A stretch of DNA of 5,203 nucleotides from Chitinophagaceae bacterium (GTDB lineage: Bacteria; Bacteroidota; Bacteroidia; Chitinophagales; Chitinophagaceae), in assembly GCA_025362915.1 (NCBI GenBank), contig JANYEU010000088.1, forward strand, positions 1-5,203. The letters run 5' to 3'. Both the position numbers and the translations under genes were made by a program. This document shows, one piece after another, positions 1 through 5,064 of the stretch (position 1 is its first letter; each line of letters starts with the position of its first letter). The notes under the pieces are model-generated. The model was given only the letters and a program-made list of their open reading frames with translations. It did no database searches and had not been told where the DNA came from.

Positions 1-1
1 C

Positions 2-2746
2 GAAGCAAGAATTTTTAAATATGGTAGTGGTGTGGGTACCAACTACTCACAAATACGTGGAGCAAATGAAAAACTGAGTGGTGGTGGAACTTCGAGTGGA
101 TTGATGAGTTTCTTGAAGATTGGTGATAGGGCAGCAGGAGCAATCAAGAGCGGTGGAACTACAAGAAGAGCTGCCAAGATGGTTTGTTTGGATTTGGACC
201 ATCCAGAAATAATGGAATTCATTAGCTGGAAAGCGAATGAGGAAAAGAAAGTGGCAGCGTTGGTTGCTGGAGGATATGATAATAGTTATGAAGGAGAAGC
301 TTATGGAACAGTTTCTGGTCAGAACTCCAATAACTCCATCCGTATTCCTAACTCCTTTTTCAAGGTATTGGAAGAAGATGGGGATTGGGAATTAAAAGCA
401 AGAACCGATGGCAGGGTGATGAAAAAAGTTCCTGCACGGGATGTTTGGAATAAAATTTCTCATGCGGCTTGGGCTTGCGCCGATCCTGGAACACAATACG
501 ATACTACCATTAACGAGTGGCATACCTGTCCGCAAGGTGGAAGAATCAATGCATCGAATCCTTGTAGCGAGTATATGTTCTTGGATAATACCGCCTGCAA
601 TCTTGCTTCCATCAACCTACGGAAATTTTTTGATGAAAATACCAACCAGTTAGACATAGAAGGATTGGAATACATCAGCCGCTTGTGGACTGTAGTATTA
701 GAAATATCTGTTTTGATGGCCCAATTCCCTTCAAAAGAAGTGGCTCAGTTGTCTTATGATTACAGAACGCTTGGCTTGGGCTTCGCTAATTTAGGAACTG
801 TATTGATGATTAGCGGCATTCCTTACGACAGCGAAGAAGCAAGGGCAATAGCTGGTTCGGTAACTGCGGTAATGACGGGAACTGCTTATAAAACTTCCGC
901 TGAGATGGCATCTTTCCTAGGAACTTTTGATAAGTACGAAGAAAACAAGAACGATATGCTTCGCGTAATGCGCAACCATCGTGCTGCCGCTTATGATGCG
1001 AGCGATGCCTACGAAGGATTGGAAATAAAACCAGTAGGCATCAATTCTAAATATTGCCCTGCGCCGTTGTTGAAAGCCGCTACAAAAGCTTGGGACGATG
1101 CGGTGCAAATGGGTGAAAAGTATGGCTATCGCAATGCACAGACAACTGTTATTGCGCCTACGGGAACGATAGGATTGGTAATGGATTGTGACACTACGGG
1201 CGTAGAACCAGACTTTGCCTTGGTGAAATTCAAAAAACTAAGTGGTGGTGGTTACTTTAAAATAATCAACGGGGCTGCGCCAAATGCGTTAAAAACATTG
1301 GGCTACAGCCAAAAAGAAATTGATGCCATTGAGAAATATGCAGTAGGTGCTGGTTCATTTGAAGGTGCGCCTTTTATCAATCCAACTACTTTGGCTGCCA
1401 AAGGTTTCTTGCCCGAAGAGATCGCCAAGCTAAACGCTGCTGCAAAGGCTGCCTTCGAGATTGGGTTTGTTTTTAATCGCTATAGCTTGGGTGATGATTG
1501 CTTGAAACGTCTTGGTTTTACCGAAGAACAATTCAGCGATTGGAGTTTTAATATGTTGGAAGGATTAGGCTTTACTGACGAAGAAATAGATGCTGCCAAC
1601 GATTATATCTGTGGTGCAATGACAGTAGAGGGTGCGCCTTACTTGAAGGATAAGCATTTACCAGTATTTGATTGTGCCAACAAGTGTGGTAAAAAAGGCG
1701 AACGGTTTATCCATGCACACGGTCATATCCGTATGATGGCGGCTTGCCAACCTTTCTTGAGCGGTGCAATTTCTAAAACCATCAATCTTCCACATGAAGC
1801 TACTGTAGAAGAAATTGCCGATTGCTATAAAATGAGTTGGGAATTGGGATTGAAGGCAAATGCCTTGTATCGTGATGGTTCTAAATTATCTCAACCATTA
1901 AGCAATAAATCAGATAAGAAAAAGAAAGAGGAAGATACAAGTGCCAAGTTACAGGATGCAAGTGCCGAACAACTTGAAACCAGTAACCAGCAACCAGTAA
2001 CCAATATGGTTGACCTTGCTTCTTTATCCGTAGAGGATTTGTTGGGAGAAATAACCAAGCGTATGGCAGCTTCACCAGATACCAAGTTGAAGCGTGAACT
2101 ATCCATGATTGTTGAGCGGAAGAAACTCCCAGCCAAACGCAGGGGATATACCCAAAAAGCAAAAATAAATGGACAGGTATTATTCCTTCGAACTGGCGAA
2201 TATACCGATGGTACCTTGGGAGAAATATTTATAGACCTTGCCAAGGAAGGATCTACCCTTCGTAGCTTGATGAACTGTTTTGCTATTGCCGTTTCTGTTG
2301 GTTTGCAGTATGGCGTGCCATTGGAAGAGTTTGTGGAGAAGTTTGTCTTCACCAAGTTTGAGCCAGCTGGTATGGTAGATCATCCAAATATCAAGACAAC
2401 AACTTCTTTGGTAGATTTCGTTTTCCGAGCTTTGGCATTCGATTATTTGGATAGAACAGACTTGGTTCACGTACTTAACAAACCAGAGATTGGTAATAAC
2501 GATTCTGGAGAAGCAACTTATATTGGCAAACCAGAATTGAGTAATATGCGGGTTGCCCCTACCTTACAACCGCAAAAGTTGGCTTCTGCAAGGATGGAAA
2601 CTTACAACGGATTAGACGCGGTGAATGCTGCTGCTAAAAGCATGCAGAGCGATGCCCCAAGTTGCAATACTTGTGGACATATCACCATCAGAAGTGGAAC
2701 TTGCTACAAATGTCTCAACTGCGGCAATAGCATGGGATGCAGTTAG
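2..2746 (+). CDS. nrdJ: Vitamin B12-dependent (class II) ribonucleotide reductase, 5'-truncated by the window edge
   Basis: Reduces ribonucleotides to deoxyribonucleotides in the cytoplasm, using an adenosylcobalamin-derived thiyl radical. The frame is open from base 2, with residues EARIFKYGSG preceding the GTG at 32, so that GTG is internal and the true start lies upstream. About 914 residues are visible; the N-terminal part, including the first redox cysteine, is missing. Visible landmarks, numbered from base 2: LSGGG near 25; the SGGTTRRAAK loop near 50-59; GQNSNNSIRIPNSF, the specificity loop region, near 106-119; the active-site NPCSEY with Asn186, radical Cys188 (codon 563-565) and Glu190; partner Cys199 in NTACNLASINL; the phosphate-binding PTGTIG near 386-391; HIRMMAACQPF and ISKTINLP near 575-596. 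A family insertion lies between PTGTIG and HIRMM. A low-complexity Lys/Glu/Gln linker follows (about 633-668), then a TSCPD-type domain (about 709-791) and a C-terminal cysteine cluster (CNTCG, then CYKCLNCG and a final CS) that probably binds zinc and/or re-reduces the active site. Family assignment is very secure. Confidence 0.96.
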   Translation, partial: EARIFKYGSGVGTNYSQIRGANEKLSGGGTSSGLMSFLKIGDRAAGAIKSGGTTRRAAKMVCLDLDHPEIMEFISWKANEEKKVAALVAGGYDNSYEGEAYGTVSGQNSNNSIRIPNSFFKVLEEDGDWELKARTDGRVMKKVPARDVWNKISHAAWACADPGTQYDTTINEWHTCPQGGRINASNPCSEYMFLDNTACNLASINLRKFFDENTNQLDIEGLEYISRLWTVVLEISVLMAQFPSKEVAQLSYDYRTLGLGFANLGTVLMISGIPYDSEEARAIAGSVTAVMTGTAYKTSAEMASFLGTFDKYEENKNDMLRVMRNHRAAAYDASDAYEGLEIKPVGINSKYCPAPLLKAATKAWDDAVQMGEKYGYRNAQTTVIAPTGTIGLVMDCDTTGVEPDFALVKFKKLSGGGYFKIINGAAPNALKTLGYSQKEIDAIEKYAVGAGSFEGAPFINPTTLAAKGFLPEEIAKLNAAAKAAFEIGFVFNRYSLGDDCLKRLGFTEEQFSDWSFNMLEGLGFTDEEIDAANDYICGAMTVEGAPYLKDKHLPVFDCANKCGKKGERFIHAHGHIRMMAACQPFLSGAISKTINLPHEATVEEIADCYKMSWELGLKANALYRDGSKLSQPLSNKSDKKKKEEDTSAKLQDASAEQLETSNQQPVTNMVDLASLSVEDLLGEITKRMAASPDTKLKRELSMIVERKKLPAKRRGYTQKAKINGQVLFLRTGEYTDGTLGEIFIDLAKEGSTLRSLMNCFAIAVSVGLQYGVPLEEFVEKFVFTKFEPAGMVDHPNIKTTTSLVDFVFRALAFDYLDRTDLVHVLNKPEIGNNDSGEATYIGKPELSNMRVAPTLQPQKLASARMETYNGLDAVNAAAKSMQSDAPSCNTCGHITIRSGTCYKCLNCGNSMGCS
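1298..1660 (+). repeat. Internal protein repeat within the NrdJ insertion domain
   Basis: Two segments of the reductase resemble each other. LGYSQKEIDA...Y..GAGSFEGAP (1298-1393) matches LGFTDEEIDA...Y..GAMTVEGAP (1565-1660), both ending in Leu at the same spacing. Related G-F/Y-x-x-E-E/K-I starts also occur at KGFLPEEI and LGFTEEQF between them, so the motif occurs four times. From memory of class II enzymes, related proteins in Alphaproteobacteria carry the same insertion, so this is an old domain feature and not a recent duplication in this strain. Confidence 0.6.
1938..2007 (+). repeat. Degenerate heptanucleotide repeat array inside the nrdJ linker
   Basis: Cutting the DNA every seven bases from 1938 gives caagtgc, caagtta, caggatg, caagtgc, cgaacaa, cttgaaa, ccagtaa, ccagcaa, ccagtaa, ccaatat. 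Units 1, 2 and 4 share CAAGT, and units 7-9 share CCAG-AA. On the minus strand the units read as NNNCTTG or NNNCTGG. Because seven is not a multiple of three, the protein shows no obvious repeat (TSAKLQDASAEQLETSNQQP). The array follows a lysine-rich stretch encoded by an A-rich run, and lies between the catalytic barrel and the TSCPD-type domain, where family members vary in length. The periodicity is directly visible. That it derives from a dispersed repeat family is inference. Confidence 0.7.
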
Positions 2747-2771
2747 TGATATTTGACAGGATGTTTTAATT

Positions 2772-2811
2772 AAATCAGAAGCCTGTAGAATTTCTACGGG
2801 CTTCTGATTTT
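2772..2811 (+). terminator. Intrinsic terminator after nrdJ
   Basis: Bases 2772-2788 pair with 2794-2810 as a 17-bp stem (arms AAATCAGAAGCC... and ...GGGCTTCTGATTT) with one G-U wobble and an AATTT loop. The stem ends in a short T run (2808-2811). It begins 25 bases after the nrdJ stop codon and closes that transcription unit. The T tract is short, but the A run on the left arm may help termination. Confidence 0.8.
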
Positions 2812-2947
2812 AATATACCGTTAGGGAGAATAATTAACCATTATTTCTCTTCCCCGTTAGATAATATCCATAAATTAGCACTAATATTGTGTTCGACGTT
2901 GCCTACCCAAATTGTATTCGGCAGTATCTGGTTACTAAACTCTATTT

Positions 2948-3469
2948 ATGCGCAGATTTGTTTCCATAATAGTTCTCTTATTAGTGGTGATATGTATCAC
3001 TTCATTCAAAAAGCCTTTGGATACTACAGGAATTTATATAATAATAGAAAAGGCACAATTTGAAATGAGACTGTATGATGCCGGTGGAGAGTGGCTTTCC
3101 ACCTATCCTGTTGTATTTGGAAATGATGATTTAAAGGATAAGATGACCGAGGGCGACAGGCGTACACCAGAGGGTGTTTACCATGTTGTTTTAAAGAAAC
3201 CACATCCTAAATGGGTTTATTATTTGGGGTTGGATTACCCTACACCAGAGGATGTTGCCAAATTTAATGATAGAAAAGCAAAAGGAATCATACCTGCCAA
3301 TTCACGGATAGGTGGAGAAATTGGCATTCATGGAACCTGGCCAAATCAAGATTTTGTAATAGATCATTTTCAAAATTGGACCAATGGATGTATCTGTACC
3401 AAAAACGAATACATGCAAGAGTTATACAAAACAATCCCTGTTGGCACAAAGGTTATTATAAAAAGATAG
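2948..3469 (+). CDS. Exported L,D-transpeptidase (YkuD-fold) family protein
   Basis: This 173-residue protein is likely to act on peptidoglycan outside the cytoplasmic membrane, either as an L,D-transpeptidase or a related murein-modifying enzyme. Residues 1-18 (MRRFVSIIVLLLVVICIT) form a basic start plus a hydrophobic segment, fitting a signal peptide or membrane anchor; there is no convincing lipobox around Cys16. The mature part shows EGDRRTPEGVYHV (68-80), the conserved G-x-x-x-T-P-x-G-x-Y strand of the fold, IHGT (127-130) with the conserved histidine, and TNGCIC (145-150) with the expected nucleophile Cys148. The usual S-H-G-C-x-R motif is altered: Asn replaces His and Cys150 replaces Arg, reminiscent of the YafK-like branch with W-T-x-G-C-I. 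An in-frame stop at 2936-2938 makes ATG 2948 the first possible ATG start; no clear ribosome-binding site precedes it. It probably has its own promoter after the nrdJ terminator, and it converges on asd. Exact substrate is unknown. Confidence 0.85.
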   Translation: MRRFVSIIVLLLVVICITSFKKPLDTTGIYIIIEKAQFEMRLYDAGGEWLSTYPVVFGNDDLKDKMTEGDRRTPEGVYHVVLKKPHPKWVYYLGLDYPTPEDVAKFNDRKAKGIIPANSRIGGEIGIHGTWPNQDFVIDHFQNWTNGCICTKNEYMQELYKTIPVGTKVIIKR

Positions 3470-3530
3470 GAGATTAAGCATAGAAATAGTAATCATCTTC
3501 CCAATAAAATACTTCGTGCTATTTAAAAAC

Positions 3531-3567
3531 AAAACGCCCCGAAACATCACTGCTTCAGGGCGTTTTT
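3531..3567. terminator. Shared bidirectional terminator between the convergent L,D-transpeptidase-like gene and asd
   Basis: AAAACGCCC (3531-3539) pairs with GGGCGTTTT (3558-3566). After one C-A mismatch the stem continues as GAA (3541-3543) with TTC (3554-3556), closing a loop of about 10 bases. A T run (3563-3567) follows on the plus strand, and an A-rich stretch (3526-3534) supplies a T-rich tail on the minus strand. It lies 61 bases after the plus-strand stop and 18 bases beyond the asd stop, so it can serve both genes. Confidence 0.85.
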
Positions 3568-3585
3568 ATTAAAACTAAATAAGGT

Positions 3586-4575
3586 CTACAGCAAACCCTT
3601 ACCAGTTAAGTATTCTGCAATCTGAATGGCATTTGTAGCTGCTCCCTTCCTAAGGTTATCGCTTACAATCCACATATTCAAGGTTTTTGGTTGAGACTCA
3701 TCCCTACGCAAACGACCTACAAATACATCATCCTTTTCATGTGCCCACAAAGGCATTGGATAAAACTGTTCTGCATCATTTTGTTGTACTACAATACCTG
3801 GAGCAGCAGCCAATAAGGCTTTCAATTCATCTAAATCAAACTCATTTTCAAACTCTACATTTACGCTTTCGCTATGTCCGCCCACAACTGGAATACGAAC
3901 AGTGGTAGCCGTAACCTTGATGTTATCATCCTGCATGATCTTGCAAGTTTCTTTCACCATTTTCATTTCCTCTTTGGTGTAACCATTTCCTAGGAATACA
4001 TCAATTTGAGGAATTACATTTAGGTCAATCTGATATTTATAAGCCATCTCTCCAGTAATGCCTTTTCTCTCATTGAACAATTGATCAACGGCAGCTTTAC
4101 CAGTACCGGTAACACTTTGGTAAGTGCTTACCACCACCCTTTTAATCTTATATTTTGTATGCAAAGGCTGCAACGCAACCACCATTTGGATGGTGCTACA
4201 GTTTGGATTGGCAATAATTTTATCTTCAGCCGTCAATACCTCAGCATTTACTTCTGGCACTACCAGTTTCTTGGTAGGATCCATACGCCAAGCGCTACTA
4301 TTATCAATAACAGTAATGCCAGCCGCTGCATACTTTGGCGCCCACTCGGTAGAAGTACCACCGCCAGCAGAAAAAATGGCAACAGCAGGTTTTGCATCAA
4401 TACCGGCCTGCAATCCTACCACTTTGTACTTCTTGCCTTTAAACTCCACTTCTTTGCCCACAGAGCGTTCAGACGCTACGGGTACCAATTCAGTTACTGG
4501 GAAGTTTCTTTCGGCAAGCACTTCCAACATTTTTGTGCCTACTAGGCCTGTGGCCCCAACTACGGCTACTTTCAT
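3586..4575 (-). CDS. asd: Aspartate-semialdehyde dehydrogenase
   Basis: Catalyses NADPH-dependent reduction of aspartyl-4-phosphate to aspartate semialdehyde, the branch-point precursor of lysine/diaminopimelate, methionine, threonine and isoleucine. The 329-residue product has the usual family length. It opens with the Rossmann nucleotide-binding loop GATGLVG (7-13). The catalytic Cys126 sits in NPNCST (123-128), Gln153 in TYQSVTGTG, and the substrate/catalytic pair Arg227 and His234 in VRIPVVGGHSESV. The C-terminus carries GRLRRD (287-292) and the conserved SDNLRKGAATNA (305-316). The chosen ATG at 4575 has a good Shine-Dalgarno AAGGAG nine bases upstream and starts exactly at the family's MKVAVVGATG. 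A longer frame from a TTG at 4605 would add ten charged residues and run through that ribosome-binding site, so it is rejected. No co-directional gene follows; a bidirectional terminator closes the unit. Expression is probably controlled by the attenuator upstream. Confidence 0.97.
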   Translation of the reverse strand: MKVAVVGATGLVGTKMLEVLAERNFPVTELVPVASERSVGKEVEFKGKKYKVVGLQAGIDAKPAVAIFSAGGGTSTEWAPKYAAAGITVIDNSSAWRMDPTKKLVVPEVNAEVLTAEDKIIANPNCSTIQMVVALQPLHTKYKIKRVVVSTYQSVTGTGKAAVDQLFNERKGITGEMAYKYQIDLNVIPQIDVFLGNGYTKEEMKMVKETCKIMQDDNIKVTATTVRIPVVGGHSESVNVEFENEFDLDELKALLAAAPGIVVQQNDAEQFYPMPLWAHEKDDVFVGRLRRDESQPKTLNMWIVSDNLRKGAATNAIQIAEYLTGKGLL

Positions 4576-4584
4576 TTTCTGTTT

Positions 4585-4590
4585 CTCCTT
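4585..4590 (-). promoter_or_regulatory. Shine-Dalgarno site that fixes the asd start
   Basis: On the minus strand AAGGAG ends nine bases before ATG 4575. It is the clearest ribosome-binding site in the window, and it decides between ATG 4575 and the upstream TTG 4605. Genes in this phylum often lack such a site, so asd may be set up for efficient initiation once transcription passes the upstream terminator. Confidence 0.8.
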
Positions 4591-4593
4591 TTT

Positions 4594-4610
4594 GCTGTCT
4601 ATCAAACAGC
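4594..4610 (-). other. Small stem-loop just upstream of the asd ribosome-binding site
   Basis: On the minus strand GCTGTTT pairs with AGACAGC (one T-G wobble) around a GAT loop, three bases 5' of AAGGAG. It does not cover the ribosome-binding site. It could stabilise the 5' end of the processed message or simply space the terminator from the start codon. The pairing is visible; any function is unproven. Confidence 0.4.
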
Positions 4611-4630
4611 TTTTTTATTAGTGATTGTTT

Positions 4631-4665
4631 AAAAACAAAACAGCCTCCCCAGTGTGGGAAGGCTG
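4631..4665 (-). terminator. Intrinsic terminator in the asd leader (attenuator, segments 3:4)
   Basis: Read on the minus strand, CAGCCTTCCC (4665-4656) pairs with GGGGAGGCTG (4650-4641) as a 10-bp GC-rich stem with one T-G wobble and a five-base loop ACACT. It is followed directly by TTTTGTTTTT (4640-4631). This is the strongest terminator in the window, yet it lies upstream of asd in the same direction, 55 bases before the start codon. No protein-coding gene other than the small leader ORF lies between it and the apparent promoter. A terminator between a promoter and its gene, with a competing fold available, is the hallmark of attenuation. Confidence 0.85.
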
Positions 4666-4703
4666 CTGTTATATTTTAAGTACACAAACGACTAAGCCGT
4701 CCC
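4656..4703 (-). promoter_or_regulatory. Predicted antiterminator pairing in the asd leader (segments 2:3)
   Basis: On the minus strand GGGACGGCT (4703-4695) can pair with AGCCTTCCC (4664-4656), the 5' arm of the terminator, giving eight pairs with one C-T mismatch. Segment 2 spans codons 17-19 of the leader ORF and abuts its stop codon, so a ribosome finishing the ORF would cover it and allow the terminator to form. A competing small hairpin, TCTC(GCAA)GGGA (4711-4700), with a GNRA-type loop, would hold the first half of segment 2 and act as segment 1:2. A longer-range pairing of AGTACAAAC (4742-4734) with GTTTGTGTACT (4689-4679), leaving a two-base bulge, is also possible. Confidence 0.65.
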
Positions 4704-4751
4704 TTGCGAGAATACCTTTATTGTCTTTATTGTGTTTGTACTATTTATCAT
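4692..4751 (-). CDS. Leader peptide of asd, rich in aspartate-family residues
   Basis: A 19-codon ORF reads MINSTNTIKTIKVFSQGTA and ends at TAG. Eleven of the first twelve residues (Met, Ile, Asn, Thr, Lys, all but Ser4) are amino acids made from aspartate, including three ACA Thr, three ATA Ile, two AAG Lys and two Asn codons. It lies between a strong promoter match and the leader terminator, and its last codons abut the antiterminator arm. Its likely role is as a sensor, not as a functional peptide: ribosome stalling at uncharged aspartate-family tRNAs would favour asd transcription. It resembles the E. coli thr leader in logic. Caveat: AT-rich DNA favours Ile, Lys and Asn codons by chance. 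No Shine-Dalgarno site precedes the ATG, and the promoter is so close that leaderless initiation is likely. Confidence 0.65.
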   Translation of the reverse strand: MINSTNTIKTIKVFSQGTA

Positions 4752-4758
4752 TGCGGGG

Positions 4759-4790
4759 CAAATATATAATTTGAATTTAATTGGAACAAA
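4759..4790 (-). promoter_or_regulatory. Bacteroidota-type promoter for the asd leader
   Basis: On the minus strand TTTG (4790-4787) is separated by 20 bases from TATATTTG (4766-4759), matching the phylum consensus of a -33 TTTG and a -7 TAnnTTTG served by its primary sigma factor. Seven bases separate the -7 element from the leader ATG (4751), so the transcript should start at or within a few bases of that ATG. The asd 5' leader would then be about 176 bases long, long enough for an attenuator. Confidence 0.7.
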
Positions 4791-4810
4791 AAAAATTATT
4801 TTACCCATTT

Positions 4811-4845
4811 AAACCCGTCAGGTCTAGAAGACCTGACGGGTTTTT
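4811..4845. terminator. Perfect palindromic hairpin, possibly a dispersed terminator element
   Basis: AAACCCGTCAGGTC (4811-4824) and GACCTGACGGGTTT (4830-4843) are perfect reverse complements, a 14-bp stem around TAGAA, followed by T's to 4845 and with A's on the other side. It could terminate transcription in either direction, separating the asd promoter from whatever lies to the right. The CCTGACGGGTTT-type core resembles palindromes that I recall as common between genes in Bacteroidota; that is recollection, not a search. Confidence 0.7.
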
Positions 4846-5016
4846 GAATAGACGCTGAATTTATTGTTGTTGGGCAAAAGGCAAAATGGCGAATGGGATG
4901 GAAGACCAAAAAGAAGAAATGCTTTACGGTTTTTGGCTTGCCTAAACATTTGGCTGCTTAAATATTGTGAATAATCTTCATCAAAACACGCTTAATGCCC
5001 GCAAAACTGGCTGCTT
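4846..5016. other. Intergenic stretch without a supported gene
   Basis: Apart from the heptamer patch nothing convincing is present. A 41-codon minus-strand frame starting at an ATG near 4948 runs into the palindrome, has no ribosome-binding site and no recognisable motif, and is not called. The stretch may be decayed sequence flanking an insertion element. Confidence 0.5.
4873..4900. repeat. Short degenerate heptamer patch
   Basis: Cut every seven bases this reads ggcaaaa, ggcaaaa, tggcgaa, tgggatg: two perfect units followed by two drifted ones. It shares the seven-base period, but not the sequence, of the array in the nrdJ linker. With only two perfect copies, the evidence is modest. Confidence 0.4.
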
Positions 5017-5064
5017 GTCATCTCCTGAAATAGCTTGTCAGCAAAATGGGCAAAAACGGAGAAG
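5017..5064 (+). mobile_element. Possible left end of an insertion sequence
   Basis: The sequence TGTCATCTCCTGAAATAGC starts with TG, lies about 50 bases upstream of a transposase-like ORF, and resembles the left ends of IS3-type elements as I remember them. GCTTGTCA occurs twice, 20 bases apart (5013-5020 and 5033-5040), possibly a transposase-binding repeat. The right end is outside the window, so neither the inverted repeat nor the target duplication can be checked; the exact boundary is a guess. Confidence 0.35.

Noticed and set aside
32..34. GTG at 32 as the true nrdJ start
   Set aside because: The frame is open upstream to the window edge and encodes conserved reductase residues (EARIFKYGSG) before the GTG.
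1905..1940. Programmed frameshift at the A-rich lysine run in nrdJ
   Set aside because: No good slippery heptamer with a downstream structure, and the zero frame continues through the intact C-terminal domains.
1891..2355. 154-codon open frame antisense to nrdJ
   Set aside because: It lies opposite a strongly conserved coding sequence, has no recognisable motif or ribosome-binding site, and is a by-product of the opposite-strand codons.
2857..2889. Possible promoter for the L,D-transpeptidase-like gene (GTTAG ... TAATATTG)
   Set aside because: The -7 match has one mismatch, and the -33 region is not a real TTTG; too weak to call, although a promoter must exist nearby if the nrdJ terminator is effective.
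4576..4605. N-terminal extension of asd from a TTG at 4605
   Set aside because: It would run through the AAGGAG site and a stem-loop, adds ten charged residues before the family's conserved MKVAVVGATG start, and uses a weak start codon.
4124..4621. 165-codon open frame antisense to asd, and shorter neighbours at 4081 and 3687
   Set aside because: These are shadows of asd, whose identity is secure from the catalytic motifs; the antisense products resemble nothing.
4631..4760. Lysine riboswitch, SAM riboswitch or T-box in the asd leader
   Set aside because: The leader is too short and lacks the conserved cores I would expect for these classes; the translated leader ORF with an antiterminator explains it better.
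4825..4948. Minus-strand 41-codon ORF starting near 4948
   Set aside because: No ribosome-binding site or motif, composition shaped by the heptamer patch, and it ends inside the palindrome.
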